From Pseudomonadales bacterium (GTDB lineage: Bacteria > Pseudomonadota > Gammaproteobacteria > Pseudomonadales > Azotimanducaceae), in NCBI GenBank assembly GCA_028281885.1, contig JANQJA010000008.1, positions 248,001 through 312,000 of the forward strand: a stretch of 64,000 bases of DNA, given 5' to 3'. The position numbers and the translations under genes were made by a program. How positions within the stretch are numbered: position 1 is the first letter of the stretch; each line of letters starts with the position of its first letter. Positions 23,802 through 34,082 of this stretch are shown one piece after another. The notes below the pieces were generated by a model. It did not search any database, was not told where the DNA came from, and worked only from the letters and a program-made list of their open reading frames with translations.

Positions 23802-24730
23802 AGTGGCGTCACCGGATAGCAGGGTGGATCATTTATGGATTGATCCGCGTTGTCGCGATGCTCCCGCTTGCTGTGAGTCAGCGCCTTGGCGGCCTTGTTG
23901 GTAGCCTGGTCGCGCTGTTTGATACCCGGGGGGCCAAGGTCACTCGCGCCAATCTGGCGCTCTGTATGCCGGAGCTCGAAGAACGCGAGCGTGAACTGAT
24001 GGTGAGAGAGAGTCTCAAACAGACGGGCCAGACCATGATGGAGACGCCAGTGGCCTGGCTGGGCCGTTCGGGTCGCATTCTCAAGTGGATTCGTGGCGTC
24101 GAGAATGAAGAGCTGCTGGATAAGGCGTTGGCCGGCGATGGTGGGGTGGTCATTCTGCTGCCTCATACCGGCAACTGGGAATTGATCAATGTATTCCTTG
24201 CCGACAAGAACAAGGTCAAAGCCCAGACAGGACTTTATGCGCCGCCAAACCAGGACTATCTGAAGCGCCTGATGAGTGAAGTGCGGGCGCGATTTGGCAA
24301 CGAGCTGGTACCGACGACTGTAAAGGGCATTGCGACACTGTATCGCCGTCTCAAAGCTGGCGGTCTTATCGTGGTGTTGCCGGACCAGGTGCCGGCAAGC
24401 GGCGAGTTTGCCCCGTTCTTTGGTGAACAGGCGCTGACCGATGTGTTGATTCCGCGCCTGCTTCGTCGAGCGCCCGGCACGGTGGTGCTGACCTGCACCA
24501 TCATGCGTTTACCGGCTGCCCGCGGATTCAGGATTATCTTTGACCCGGCTGATCCCGGGATCTACGCCAATGACACAAAGGTTGCGCTCACAGCGCTGAA
24601 CCGATCGGTCGAAACCGCTGTCCAGCATGCCCCGCCGCAGTATCAGTGGGAGTACAAGCGATTCAAGGAACGGCCTGCAGGCGAACGACGAATCTACAAC
24701 TTCAACAATGAGCCTGATACCCATCACTAA
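23798..24730 (+). CDS. Lipid A biosynthesis acyltransferase (LpxL/HtrB family)
   Basis: Inner-membrane acyltransferase adding secondary acyl chains to lipid A. From the ATG at 23798 it is 310 residues, with an N-terminal membrane segment (AGWIIYGLIRVVAMLPLAV), the catalytic HTGNWE motif (the family's HX4D/E) near residue 120, and the QVPASGEFAPFFG block. A GTG at 23783 would add five residues but lies inside tag. In Pseudomonas the tag-adjacent member is an HtrB-type 2-hydroxylauroyl transferase; the acyl specificity here is not known. Confidence 0.88.
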   Translation: MKWRHRIAGWIIYGLIRVVAMLPLAVSQRLGGLVGSLVALFDTRGAKVTRANLALCMPELEERERELMVRESLKQTGQTMMETPVAWLGRSGRILKWIRGVENEELLDKALAGDGGVVILLPHTGNWELINVFLADKNKVKAQTGLYAPPNQDYLKRLMSEVRARFGNELVPTTVKGIATLYRRLKAGGLIVVLPDQVPASGEFAPFFGEQALTDVLIPRLLRRAPGTVVLTCTIMRLPAARGFRIIFDPADPGIYANDTKVALTALNRSVETAVQHAPPQYQWEYKRFKERPAGERRIYNFNNEPDTHH

Positions 24731-24751
24731 CCTGGTGATCTGGCAGTCTGG

Positions 24752-26200
24752 TTACTTTTTCCAGAACATGGGTGTAAACAGCACCAGTAGCGTGAATATC
24801 TCAAGTCGTCCTAGCATCATGGCGAAGCAGAGCACGATCTTTGCCGATGGGCTGATATCGCCGTAGTGGGCTGCGACATCACCCAGACCGGGTCCCAGAT
24901 TGTTGATGGATGCGCCGACCGCCGAGAACGCGGTCAGGAAATCCATGCCCGAAGCCACCATGGCCAGGTGCATGAAGAGGAAGGTAATGACATAGATCGA
25001 GAAAAATCCCCAGATTGCTTCTACCGTTGATGGTGAGACTGGTCTCTTGTTCAATTTGATTGGAAAGATCGCATGGGGATGGATCAGGCGATGGATCTCC
25101 CGAATACCTTGCTTGCAGATGAGCAGCACGCGCATGACCTTCATCCCGCCTCCGGTCGAACCGGCACAGGCACCGGTAAAGGCGCCGAAAAAGATCAGGT
25201 ACGGCAACATATGCGGCCAGTCTGCGAACCGATCGGTAGCGAAGCCCGTGGTCGTAAATATTGAAACGACCTGAAAGCTGGCGTAGCGCAGTGATGACGC
25301 CGGGTCGTAGGTGCCGGCAAGGTAAAGCCCCAGAGTGACGATGACGACAGACACGATGAGGATGAACAGGTAGAAACGAACCTCGTCATCGCGAAAATAA
25401 TGCAGGATCGATTTTTCTTTCCAGGCGAAAAAATGCAGGCCGAAGTTAATGCCCGAAATCAGCATAAAAAAGATCGCAATGGACTCGATCAGCGGCGAAT
25501 TGAAGTAACCGATACTCGCGTCGTGCGTCGAGAATCCGCCGATCGCAACTGTTGAGAAGCTGTGGCAGAGTGCGTCGAACGCGCTCATGCCGGCGGCCCA
25601 GTAAGCAACGCCGCAGGCAACAGTGATCGCGACGTAGATTGACCAGAGGGCGACAGCCGTCTGTTTGATGCGAGGCGTGAGTTTGCTGTCCTTGACGGGG
25701 CCTGGCGTTTCAGCCCGATATAACTGCATGCCGCCGATGCCCAGCATGGGCAGGATAGCGACAGCGAGCACGATAATTCCCATCCCGCCGAGCCATTGCA
25801 GCTGCTGACGATAGTACAGGATCGACTGCGGCATCTCGTCAAGATTTGTCAGTACCGTGGCGCCTGTCGTGGTCAGCCCTGAAAATGATTCGAATAACGC
25901 ACCGGATATATCAAGCGCGATCCCTGACGATTGAATAAAGGGGAGTGCGCCGAAAATCCCCAGCGCCACATAGAACAGAAACGTGACTAAAAAGCCGTCT
26001 TTAATCCTCAGTTCGTCCTGGTAGCGATGAAACAATGCCCACAGGAATGCGCCTGAGAAAAAGGTAACAAGAAAAGTTTCCAGAAACGCCAGGCTGCCGC
26101 CGTCTTCATACAACCAGGAAACCATCAGCGGCGGTAGCATGGTCAGGCTGAACATCATGAGCAGGCTGCCGAGGATGCGAAAGGCAATCTGGATATGCAT
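24752..26200 (-). CDS. trkH: Potassium uptake protein TrkH
   Basis: Pore subunit of the Trk potassium transporter. The 482 residues contain about ten hydrophobic segments and four pore-loop filters: TTTGATVLT, VAIGGFSTHD, TTTGFATD and ACAGSTGGGMKV. It lies two bases after trkA, so the membrane pore and its cytosolic regulator are made together. In many gammaproteobacteria trkH is unlinked to trkA; here they are adjacent. Confidence 0.95.
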   Translation of the reverse strand: MHIQIAFRILGSLLMMFSLTMLPPLMVSWLYEDGGSLAFLETFLVTFFSGAFLWALFHRYQDELRIKDGFLVTFLFYVALGIFGALPFIQSSGIALDISGALFESFSGLTTTGATVLTNLDEMPQSILYYRQQLQWLGGMGIIVLAVAILPMLGIGGMQLYRAETPGPVKDSKLTPRIKQTAVALWSIYVAITVACGVAYWAAGMSAFDALCHSFSTVAIGGFSTHDASIGYFNSPLIESIAIFFMLISGINFGLHFFAWKEKSILHYFRDDEVRFYLFILIVSVVIVTLGLYLAGTYDPASSLRYASFQVVSIFTTTGFATDRFADWPHMLPYLIFFGAFTGACAGSTGGGMKVMRVLLICKQGIREIHRLIHPHAIFPIKLNKRPVSPSTVEAIWGFFSIYVITFLFMHLAMVASGMDFLTAFSAVGASINNLGPGLGDVAAHYGDISPSAKIVLCFAMMLGRLEIFTLLVLFTPMFWKK

Positions 26201-26202
26201 GA

Positions 26203-27582
26203 TCAGAAGAAGCTGAGTGGTGCCTGAAAGAGCTTTTCGACTTCCGGTATCCGACTTTTGTCGACCAGAAACAGGATGACATGATCGTCAGGCTCAACGA
26301 GCACGTCATCATGAGCAATAATGACCTGGGTTCCCCTGACGATCGCGCCGATGTTTGTGCCAGGAGGCAGGTCTATCTCATCCAGACGCTTTCCCACCAC
26401 TTTTGAACTTCGGTGGTCGCCGTGGGCGATGGCTTCGATGGCTTCTGCGGCACCTCGCCTGAGCGAATGCACCTTGACCACGTCCCCTCGACGAATATGT
26501 TGGAGGATACTGCCCAATGTGGCCTGCTGAGGGTTGATGACGATATCAATCTCGCTACCTTCAATGAGGTCGACATAGGCAGGATTGTTGATGAGCGTTA
26601 TCACCTTTCTCGCACCCAGACTCTTGGCGAGCATGGATGACATGATGTTGGCTTCGTCATCGTTGGTGACTGCACAGAAAACATCGGTCTCTTCAATATT
26701 TTCCTCGATCAGCAGGTCGCGGTCCGAAGCGTCACCAGCCAGCACAATGGTTCTGTTCAGGACCTCGGACAGCTCATAACAACGTTCGCGGCTGCGTTCG
26801 ATAATTCTGGTGCCGTATTTTTGTTCCACCGTGCTCGCGAGACCGCGACCGATATGTCCGCCGCCAGCGATGATAAGGCGTCGGTTCGGCCGTTCGGTCT
26901 GACGCAGTTCGCTCATCACTGCCTGAATATCTGTTGTTGCCGCGATGAAGAAGACCTCATCGTCTGCTTCAATGATTGTGTCGCCGCGGGGAATGATCGG
27001 TCGATTCTGTCTGAATATCGCGGCGACTCGTGTATCAACCATGGGCATGTGCTGACGCAGATATTTCAGTTCCTGGTCGACCAGAGGCCCACCGTAGTAT
27101 GCCTTGATGCCCACCAGCTGGACCTGGCCATCGGCGAAGTCCATGACCTGCAGCGCGCCTGGGTTGTCGATCAGTCGGCGTATATCGTGGGTAACAATCT
27201 GCTCCGGATTGACAATGTAGTCGACCGGCATCGCCTCGGACTGAAAGATGCCGGCATATTCTTCCTGCACGTAGGCGGTGGTACGAATGCGCGCGATCTT
27301 GGTGGGTGTGTGAAATACCGTGTGCGCGATCTGGCAGGCGACCATATTGATCTCATCGCTGTTGGTCACTGCAATGAGCATATCGGCATCTTCCGCACCC
27401 GCCTGGCGCATGACATCGGGGTGTGACGCCATACCGCGAACGGTACGAATATCGAATCGATCCTGAAGTTCGCGCAGTCGATCGCTATTGGTGTCGACCA
27501 CGGTAATATCACCCGCCTCATGGGTCAGGTTCTGGGCCAGGTTACCGCCGACTTCACCGGCACCGAGAATAATGATCTTCAT
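26203..27582 (-). CDS. trkA: Trk system potassium uptake protein TrkA
   Basis: Peripheral, NAD(H)-binding gating protein of the Trk channel. The 459 residues hold two tandem RCK units, each with a Rossmann motif: [17 protein letters not shown] at the N-terminus and [15 protein letters not shown] near residue 235. Its start overlaps the rsmB stop by four bases. The linkage rsmB-trkA is standard for gammaproteobacteria. Confidence 0.96.
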   Translation of the reverse strand: MKIIILGAGEVGGNLAQNLTHEAGDITVVDTNSDRLRELQDRFDIRTVRGMASHPDVMRQAGAEDADMLIAVTNSDEINMVACQIAHTVFHTPTKIARIRTTAYVQEEYAGIFQSEAMPVDYIVNPEQIVTHDIRRLIDNPGALQVMDFADGQVQLVGIKAYYGGPLVDQELKYLRQHMPMVDTRVAAIFRQNRPIIPRGDTIIEADDEVFFIAATTDIQAVMSELRQTERPNRRLIIAGGGHIGRGLASTVEQKYGTRIIERSRERCYELSEVLNRTIVLAGDASDRDLLIEENIEETDVFCAVTNDDEANIMSSMLAKSLGARKVITLINNPAYVDLIEGSEIDIVINPQQATLGSILQHIRRGDVVKVHSLRRGAAEAIEAIAHGDHRSSKVVGKRLDEIDLPPGTNIGAIVRGTQVIIAHDDVLVEPDDHVILFLVDKSRIPEVEKLFQAPLSFF

Positions 27583-28853
27583 GAATTGGCCGGTTTGACG
27601 AGGCGGGCGTAATAGAATCCGTCATGTCGGTCGGGTGTCGGGAGTAGCTGACGACCAAACCTGGTAGCGGTCCCCCATGGAGCTTCCATCCTGGTCACTG
27701 AAACGTTTGATGTTGTGTCGAGAAACCTTCCGATGACGTCGTCGTTCTCGGCTTTTAGGACAGAACAGGTCGAATAAACGAGCACACCTCCCCCTTTAAG
27801 CAACCGCCAGGCTGCACGTAGTAACGTCAGCTGGGTGTTAGCTAGCTTACCAACATCTGATTTACGGCGCAGCAGTTTAATGTCCGGATGGCGCCGTATC
27901 ACACCGGTTCCTGAGCATGGTGCGTCAAGCAGGATGCGATCGAAAATCCGGTCTGCAGGGTTCCACTTGGACAGATCCGCAGTGACCAGTTCGCACTCAA
28001 GTTCGAGGCGCGCCAGGTTCTCCTGAATCTGTTCAACCCGGCCACCATCAACATCCAGCGCAGTGAGTTGCATGTCAGGTTGCGCTTCCAGCAGGTGACA
28101 GGTCTTGCCCCCTGGCGCAGCACAGGCGTCCAGCACATGGTTTCCGGGCTCTGGATCGAGCACAGTGGCGGCAAGCTGGGAAACTTCATCCTGAATACTC
28201 ACCTTGCCCTCACCAAAGCCGGGCAACCGATTGACTGACACTGGCGCGTCCAGATAGAGCGCCGTCGTGGCGAGCTCGCCCACGCGTGACTGGATGTCCG
28301 CGCTACCCAGTTCCCGCTCATACCCGGCGCGGTCGATCCGGCGCTGGTTCACCCTGAGGGTCATCGGTGCTTGCTGGTTGTTGGCTGCGATGATGGCCTC
28401 GTTGTCTGCCGGCCAGTCCCTGCATATCAGTTCGTGCAGCCAGTCAGGGTGTCCCGTCACCGCTTCGTTGTTTTGGCTGATTTTGCCCTCGATGTCCGTC
28501 AGGTTGCGAAGGTAGTTGCGGAGGACTCCGTTGACCAGCCCCTTGGCCCAGGGCTTGCCGATGTCTGCTACGGATTCCACCGCAGCATTGACGCTGGCAT
28601 GAGCAGGTCGCTTGAGCATGTCGATGCTGTAAAGGCCGGCATAAATGAGCAGACGAATGTCGAGGTGTTTATCGGCCAGCGGTTTCTTCACCAGCAGGTT
28701 TACGATCGCCTGCAGGCGAAAGTATTGCCGCAACACACCATAGGCAATCTCACGAGCCAGCGGTGAAGCCCCGGGGCAGCGTCCCGCGTCAAATGATCGC
28801 CCGCGCCCCAGTACGGGCGTTAGCAGCTGGATGACAGCCTCGTAGTCGTTCAC
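27579..28853 (-). CDS. rsmB: 16S rRNA (cytosine-967-C5) methyltransferase RsmB
   Basis: SAM-dependent m5C methyltransferase acting on C967 of 16S rRNA. The 424 residues have an N-terminal NusB-like RNA-binding domain ([20 protein letters not shown]), the SAM motif [16 protein letters not shown], the motif [17 protein letters not shown] and the catalytic STCSV. Four-base overlaps join it to fmt upstream and trkA downstream. Confidence 0.96.
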   Translation of the reverse strand: MNDYEAVIQLLTPVLGRGRSFDAGRCPGASPLAREIAYGVLRQYFRLQAIVNLLVKKPLADKHLDIRLLIYAGLYSIDMLKRPAHASVNAAVESVADIGKPWAKGLVNGVLRNYLRNLTDIEGKISQNNEAVTGHPDWLHELICRDWPADNEAIIAANNQQAPMTLRVNQRRIDRAGYERELGSADIQSRVGELATTALYLDAPVSVNRLPGFGEGKVSIQDEVSQLAATVLDPEPGNHVLDACAAPGGKTCHLLEAQPDMQLTALDVDGGRVEQIQENLARLELECELVTADLSKWNPADRIFDRILLDAPCSGTGVIRRHPDIKLLRRKSDVGKLANTQLTLLRAAWRLLKGGGVLVYSTCSVLKAENDDVIGRFLDTTSNVSVTRMEAPWGTATRFGRQLLPTPDRHDGFYYARLVKPANS

Positions 28854-29773
28854 TTGAATTGTGCGCCGGGACTGAAATCTTTTCCTCGGGCATTGAGCAC
28901 GTCAGCTGCCTGTAGCACAGTACCCTTGCCAACGGGTAGTTGCAGGCGCGTTACCCTGAGTGATCCGGTACCGCAGCCGACGACAATACCGTGCTTGTCT
29001 GCGGCCAGAATGGTTCCGGGAGCGCCGTTTTGAGCGTCGACGGCTGCTTCCCAGATCTTGACGCGAAGGTCGCCGATAAACGTAAACGCAACCGGGTCCG
29101 GGTTAAAAGCGCGGATCTGACGATCGAGAATTTCTGCGTCCAGAGTCCAGTCCAGTCGTGCTTCATTTTTGTCGACCTTGTGCGCGTAAGTCACGCCCAC
29201 ACCGGATTGCGGTGTAGGCGCGGCTTGCTGATGTTCGATCTGGTCGATGGATTCCATCAGCGCTTCGGCGCCGAGCCTGGCGAGACGATCATTCAGCGTC
29301 GCCGTGGTATCGCCAGGTTTGATCCTAATTTCCTTTTGCAGGTAGACATCGCCGGTATCGAGCCCTGCATCCATTCTCATGGTGCAGACCCCGGTTTCTG
29401 CATCGCCCGCGAGAATAGCGCGCTGAATGGGTGCCGCACCGCGCCAGCGGGGTAGCAGTGAGGCGTGAACATTGATGCAGCCATATCGCGGCAACTCAAG
29501 CACGTCGGGTCGAAGTATCTGCCCGTAGGCGACCACCACAATCAGGTCGGGTTCAAATGGCAGAAGTTCTGCAGCTGACAGCGGCTCAGACTGGATGACG
29601 GTGAGATTGTGGGCCAATGCCAGCTGTTTGACCGGTCCGGGCACAGGTTTGCGTCCTCGCTTTCCCGGCCGGTCGGGCTGGGTAATAACGGCCACGGGGG
29701 TACGTCCGGCTTCGATCAGGGCATTCAGGTGAGTTGCGGCAAATGCTGGCGTGCCAGCAAAGAGTATCTTCAA
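28850..29773 (-). CDS. fmt: Methionyl-tRNA formyltransferase
   Basis: Formylates initiator Met-tRNA using 10-formyl-THF. The 307 residues begin [20 protein letters not shown], with the catalytic block [20 protein letters not shown] (about 110-129) and a C-terminal OB-fold domain. Its ATG overlaps the def stop (ATGA). Together def and fmt handle addition and removal of the N-formyl group. Confidence 0.97.
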   Translation of the reverse strand: MKILFAGTPAFAATHLNALIEAGRTPVAVITQPDRPGKRGRKPVPGPVKQLALAHNLTVIQSEPLSAAELLPFEPDLIVVVAYGQILRPDVLELPRYGCINVHASLLPRWRGAAPIQRAILAGDAETGVCTMRMDAGLDTGDVYLQKEIRIKPGDTTATLNDRLARLGAEALMESIDQIEHQQAAPTPQSGVGVTYAHKVDKNEARLDWTLDAEILDRQIRAFNPDPVAFTFIGDLRVKIWEAAVDAQNGAPGTILAADKHGIVVGCGTGSLRVTRLQLPVGKGTVLQAADVLNARGKDFSPGAQFK

Positions 29774-30273
29774 GCTTGCTGTTTCTGCTGTTTTAGAAGC
29801 TTCTTGCGAATCATCTGTCGTTTGGTGCTGGAGAGGTAGTCAACGAACAGTTTCCCTTCCAGGTGATCCATCTCGTGCTGGATGCAGACCGCGAGGAGAT
29901 CTTCGGCCTGCAGGGTAAAAGGCTCGCCATCGCGGTTGATGGCGTTCACCTCGATCTGCTGCGACCGGAACACCGGCTCATAAAATCCGGGAATCGAGAG
30001 ACAGCCTTCATTAGTCTCAATCTCACCCTCCCGGGCGACAATCTCGGGGTTGATCAGGATCAGCGGCTGATCCTTGTTGTCGCTGACATCGACTGCAATG
30101 ATCCGGCTGTGTACGTTGACCTGACTGGCAGCGAGCCCGATTCCCGGGGCGTCATACATGGTTTCCAGCAGGTCGTCGGCAAAGCGTGCAATCCGGCCGT
30201 CGACGTTGTCGATCGGTTTAGCCTTGGTTCTGAGCCTCGGATCAGGAAATTCGAGGATATTCAGCAACGCCAT
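29770..30273 (-). CDS. def: Peptide deformylase
   Basis: Iron/zinc hydrolase that removes the formyl group from new proteins. The 167 residues show all three motifs: [13 protein letters not shown] and QHEMDH. Length and start ([20 protein letters not shown]) are typical. It is the first gene of def-fmt-rsmB-trkA-trkH and is divergent from the LysM gene. Confidence 0.97.
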   Translation of the reverse strand: MALLNILEFPDPRLRTKAKPIDNVDGRIARFADDLLETMYDAPGIGLAASQVNVHSRIIAVDVSDNKDQPLILINPEIVAREGEIETNEGCLSIPGFYEPVFRSQQIEVNAINRDGEPFTLQAEDLLAVCIQHEMDHLEGKLFVDYLSSTKRQMIRKKLLKQQKQQA

Positions 30274-30291
30274 CGTGTTTGTGATGTACCT

Positions 30292-30319
30292 CTAGTATTT
30301 ATGTAACTTGTGCTGCTAA
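30292..30319 (-). promoter_or_regulatory. Candidate promoter of the def operon
   Basis: Minus strand TTAGCA (30319-30314), 16-base spacer, TACTAG (30297-30292), immediately before def. A moderate match; it lies in the 142-base divergent gap shared with the LysM gene, where no clear plus-strand promoter was recognised. Confidence 0.4.
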
Positions 30320-30415
30320 GATGATGATCGCATTGATAAAACGAATACAAAAGGGGTCCCGTGGCAGCATCCGGGAACTCGCTATTGTACCCAGTTTGGT
30401 GGTTGGATTCGCCCC

Positions 30416-31489
30416 ATGAAAAATGTTCTCGTCGCGGTACTTCTTTGCACCCTGCTTGCGCCGGTCCAGGCGGCCGATTCAATACTGAGACCGAATCATC
30501 CGGAAGAGTATCGCGTCCAGGAAGGCGACACGCTCTGGGGTATTGCGACCCTGTTCCTGACGGATGCCTGGCTTTGGCCCGAGATCTGGTACGTCAATCC
30601 CGATATTGAAAATCCTCACCTGATCTATCCGGGAGACACGGTTTATCTCACCATGGTTGATGGTGAGCCGCGCCTTACGGTTGACCGAGGCCTGGCGGGA
30701 CGGACCGATAAGCTCAGTCCGGGGCAGCCCATCTATGAAGGTGATCGCTTTGTGCGTGTGGAACCGCGGGTTCGCAGCAGGCCGCTGACAAGTTCTATTC
30801 CCGCCATTCCCCTGGACGCCATTGCCAGCCTCATCTCGACCAGTCGGATTGTCGAGCGAGACACGCTGGACAATGCGCCGCACATTCTGGCGGGCAAATC
30901 GGACCGATTGGTGTTTGGACCGGGTGATGAATTCTATGCCCGGGGCGAATGGGGCAGTGAGGAGTCGCCGGCCTATGGCATCTTCCGAAAAGGTGACATC
31001 TATATCGATCCGGAAACCCGGGAAGTACTCGGCTACGAAGCGATCGAGGTAGGCGCCGCGACGGTCGAAGATCGTACGGAGAGCCTTTACACGATGACGC
31101 TGACCAATGTGAAGCAGGACGTTCGTATCGGTGATCGATTGCTGCCGACTGAACAGCGTCGGCTCGAATCGACTTTTTACCCGGCCGCACCCGCGAGTCA
31201 GATTGAAGGTGTTGTGATGACGATTCTGGGCGGGCTCAGTCGGGTTGGCCCGAACGGTGTTGTTGCCGTTAATCGAGGTGCGAGAGACGGCCTTGAAGTC
31301 GGCGATGTGCTTGCGGTTCACAAGAGCGGCGACATCGTGCGCGATACGGTTGCTGGCGAGCGTGTTCGGCTTCCCAGTGAGCGGACCGGGCTGATGATGA
31401 TCTTTCGAACCTTCGACCAGATGTCCTACGGGCTTGTCCTCAATACCCGCGAACCGCTTCGCGTGGGCGATGTCGTCCAGAATCCCTAG
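30416..31489 (+). CDS. Secreted LysM-domain protein
   Basis: Exported peptidoglycan-binding protein of unknown exact role. A signal peptide (MKNVLVAVLLCTLLAPVQAA) precedes one LysM domain (YRVQEGDTLWGIATLFL, then NPHLIYPGDTVYL; about residues 33-82). The remaining 270 residues resemble the conserved domain of the PA0020 family, encoded in the same place between def and dprA in Pseudomonas. I recognise no catalytic motif. Divergent from def; dprA follows after 70 bases. Confidence 0.85.
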   Translation: MKNVLVAVLLCTLLAPVQAADSILRPNHPEEYRVQEGDTLWGIATLFLTDAWLWPEIWYVNPDIENPHLIYPGDTVYLTMVDGEPRLTVDRGLAGRTDKLSPGQPIYEGDRFVRVEPRVRSRPLTSSIPAIPLDAIASLISTSRIVERDTLDNAPHILAGKSDRLVFGPGDEFYARGEWGSEESPAYGIFRKGDIYIDPETREVLGYEAIEVGAATVEDRTESLYTMTLTNVKQDVRIGDRLLPTEQRRLESTFYPAAPASQIEGVVMTILGGLSRVGPNGVVAVNRGARDGLEVGDVLAVHKSGDIVRDTVAGERVRLPSERTGLMMIFRTFDQMSYGLVLNTREPLRVGDVVQNP

Positions 31490-31559
31490 CCGGTCGCTGA
31501 CACCGGAACCGGGACGGTTAATCTAGCCTAAAGGTTGTCATTTCCCCGGGACCAGATAG

Positions 31560-32651
31560 TTGATCCCATTACCGGACCTGCAGGCATTGTTGCGTCTCCA
31601 TCGCGCCGTGGATGGCGATCCGGTGGCGATGGCGGGTTTGCTGTCTGCCTTCGGTGATGCGGGCGCGATATTTGAAAATATCGACCGGGCCTGGCTGAGT
31701 GCCGCCAATTTCCCCGAAGCGATTACCCGGCGACTGCTGGATGCGGAAGATGAAGCCCGCTCGGCGTTGGACCTGGCCTGGCTGGACCAGCCAGGCAACG
31801 ATGTCATTGATCGACACCATCAGGCTTATCCGGCGTTGCTAAAAGAAATACCGGATGCGCCGTTTCTGCTGTTTGTGCGCGGACGAACAGAATTGCTGCA
31901 GACCGCTCAGATTGCGGTCGTTGGCAGTCGTCGCATGACCCAATATGGTCGGCGGGCGGCTCGTCGATTTGGCGGTGACCTGGCGCGAGCCGGTCTCACC
32001 GTCACCAGCGGACTGGCGCTGGGCATTGATGCGGAAGCGCATCGTGCAGCGCTGGAGGCTGACGGCAACACCATCGCGGTTCTGGGATGTGGCGGCGATA
32101 GGTTTTATCCGCGCGCCAACCGCAGGTTGCAGGATGACATCGCTGCCCGGGGACTGCTCGTGTCCGAATTCCCTCTTGGCGCGGCGGCCCTGCCGCACCA
32201 TTTTCCGCGTCGAAACCGGATCGTGACCGGGATGTGTCACGGAACCGTCGTGATTGAGGCAGCGCAACAAAGCGGGTCCCTGATTTCCGCCCGGCTGGCC
32301 GCCGATCAGGGCCGTGAAGTGTTTGCGGTACCAGGCTCCATCTTTAGTCGACAGAGTCGTGGCGGTCACGAACTGATTCGGGCTGGTGCCAGCCTCGTGG
32401 AATCCGTCGAAGATTTGTTGCAGGAATTGCCCGGATACTCGCTCGGTCTGGATGCAGCCAGCCCGAGTGAGTCGGTCACTGTTGCGCCAGCGGCGAAGCC
32501 GATCCTCGAGTACCTCGAACGGGAACCTGCCTCGGTTGACGATCTGGCGGCGGCACTATCGCTGGAAGTCGACCTGCTCATATCGACGCTGACTGAACTG
32601 GAACTTGCCGGCATCGTCGAATCGACACCCGCGGGCTATCTGCTCAGCTGA
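31560..32651 (+). CDS. dprA: DNA-processing protein DprA
   Basis: Loads RecA on incoming single-stranded DNA during transformation. The 363 residues have an N-terminal SAM-like part, the Rossmann core (VVGSRRMTQYG, TSGLALGIDAEAHRAAL, LGCGGDRFYP, RNRIVTGM) and a C-terminal winged-helix domain. The start is TTG at 31560; a stop codon precedes it directly and no ATG exists before residue 24, so TTG is favoured. comM, also a competence gene, is at 55214-56716. Confidence 0.93.
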   Translation: MIPLPDLQALLRLHRAVDGDPVAMAGLLSAFGDAGAIFENIDRAWLSAANFPEAITRRLLDAEDEARSALDLAWLDQPGNDVIDRHHQAYPALLKEIPDAPFLLFVRGRTELLQTAQIAVVGSRRMTQYGRRAARRFGGDLARAGLTVTSGLALGIDAEAHRAALEADGNTIAVLGCGGDRFYPRANRRLQDDIAARGLLVSEFPLGAAALPHHFPRRNRIVTGMCHGTVVIEAAQQSGSLISARLAADQGREVFAVPGSIFSRQSRGGHELIRAGASLVESVEDLLQELPGYSLGLDAASPSESVTVAPAAKPILEYLEREPASVDDLAAALSLEVDLLISTLTELELAGIVESTPAGYLLS

Positions 32652-32715
32652 GGCGCTTGAAAGGCGGCATGCCCTCGGGTAGTTTGCCTGTCCCGACGGA
32701 GTTGACTGAAAGCCT

Positions 32716-33273
32716 ATGCAAAGCTGGCGAGCCAAACTGATTGCCCAACGACTCAAGCAGGGCGCGATCATTGCCTATCCCACCGAGGGTGTATGGGGGC
32801 TTGGCTGTGATCCCAGTTTGCCGGACGCTGTGGAAAGAATTCTGGTACTCAAGCGGCGACCCTGGACCCAGGGCCTGATTCTTGTGGCGAGTGAGATCGA
32901 CCAGATGGCGCCCATGCTCGATGGACTGACGGATTCCGAGCTGGCTACTCTGCAAGAGGTCTGGCCGGGACCAGTGACGTTCCTGGTGCCGAATGACAAG
33001 GTGCCGGAGTGGATTCGGGGCCAGCATAAAACCGTCGCGTTGAGGGTATCTGCGCATCCGGTGGTACGTGCAATCTGCGCTGAGTTTGGCGGGCCCATTG
33101 TCTCCACTTCAGCGAATCCGACCGGCAAGCCCCCCGCTCGCGATGCCTTGCGGCTGCGTCAGTATTTCCCGACCGGCATTGATTTTATTGTCCCGGGCGA
33201 TCTGGGTGGTGCGGATGGTGCAACGGAGATACGCTCGCTGCGCGACGGCGGCGTTATTCGACCGGCCTCATGA
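32716..33273 (+). CDS. tsaC: L-threonylcarbamoyladenylate synthase TsaC (YrdC/RimN family)
   Basis: Makes the threonylcarbamoyl-AMP used for t6A37 modification of tRNAs. The 185 residues contain the YrdC motifs AYPTEGVWGLGCDP, LKRRPWTQGLILVAS and STSANPTGKPP. This is the short form without the C-terminal Sua5 domain, as usual in gammaproteobacteria. It overlaps aroE by four bases. Confidence 0.94.
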   Translation: MQSWRAKLIAQRLKQGAIIAYPTEGVWGLGCDPSLPDAVERILVLKRRPWTQGLILVASEIDQMAPMLDGLTDSELATLQEVWPGPVTFLVPNDKVPEWIRGQHKTVALRVSAHPVVRAICAEFGGPIVSTSANPTGKPPARDALRLRQYFPTGIDFIVPGDLGGADGATEIRSLRDGGVIRPAS

Positions 33274-34082
33274 TTCATCGACTGGCAGTTTTCGGTAACC
33301 CCGTCGCACATTCCCGATCACCGGAAATCCACGCTACCTTTGCCGAAGCCGCAGGCATTGATCTTACTTACGAGCGAATTGAAGCGCCGGTAGACCACTT
33401 TGCCAAAGCGGCTCGAGATTTCATCGAACAGGGTTGTGATGGCTTTAATGTGACCGTTCCGTTCAAACGAGAGGCATTCGAACTGGTAGATCGACCGGAT
33501 CGGTCAGCATTGGCCAGCGGCACCGTGAACACGGTGATCGTCGCGGATGGAATCCTGGAAGGATCCAATACGGATGGTGTCGGGCTGCTGGCAGACCTGG
33601 AGAATAATCTCGGCTGGTCGGTTTCGGGCAGACGAATACTGATTCTCGGAGCGGGCGGCGCTGTTCAGGGTGTTTTGCCGCACCTGTTGGCGCGGCGACC
33701 GGCGACCGTACACATTCTGAATCGGACTCACGAAAGGGCGCAGGCGCTCGCGGAAAGGGAAGAAGGCGTGGAAGCGGTCACTGCAGCCGCGGTCGAAAGC
33801 GATTACGATCTGGTGATCAGTGGCTCGGCGGCCGGTCTTGTTGAGCGCGAGGTCGATCCTGTGCCATCGCGGGTACTTGGCGAAAATACATGTTGCTACG
33901 ACATGATTTACGGCGCAGGCGAGACGCCCTTTATTCGCTGGGCTCACCGTTTCGGCTGCGAGCGTGGCAGCGATGGGCTGGGTATGCTGGTTGAACAGGC
34001 GGCTGCTTCATTCGCGCTCTGGTTTGACGTGCAGCCAGCTACCCAACCTGTCATTCGGCAATTGCGTACCAGTCTTGGATGA
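33270..34082 (+). CDS. aroE: Shikimate dehydrogenase (NADP+)
   Basis: Reduces 3-dehydroshikimate in aromatic amino acid synthesis. The 270 residues show the substrate site FGNPVAHSRSPEIH, the catalytic lysine in NVTVPFKREAF, SNTDGVGLL, and the NADP-binding LILGAGGAVQGVLPHLL. Four-base overlaps with tsaC and prlC indicate a single transcript. Confidence 0.97.
   Translation: MIHRLAVFGNPVAHSRSPEIHATFAEAAGIDLTYERIEAPVDHFAKAARDFIEQGCDGFNVTVPFKREAFELVDRPDRSALASGTVNTVIVADGILEGSNTDGVGLLADLENNLGWSVSGRRILILGAGGAVQGVLPHLLARRPATVHILNRTHERAQALAEREEGVEAVTAAAVESDYDLVISGSAAGLVEREVDPVPSRVLGENTCCYDMIYGAGETPFIRWAHRFGCERGSDGLGMLVEQAAASFALWFDVQPATQPVIRQLRTSLG

Noticed and set aside
30479..31321. 280-residue open frame opposite the LysM gene
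   Set aside because: The plus-strand product has a signal peptide and LysM domain; the minus-strand frame is rich in Arg/His/Asn shadow composition with no motif.
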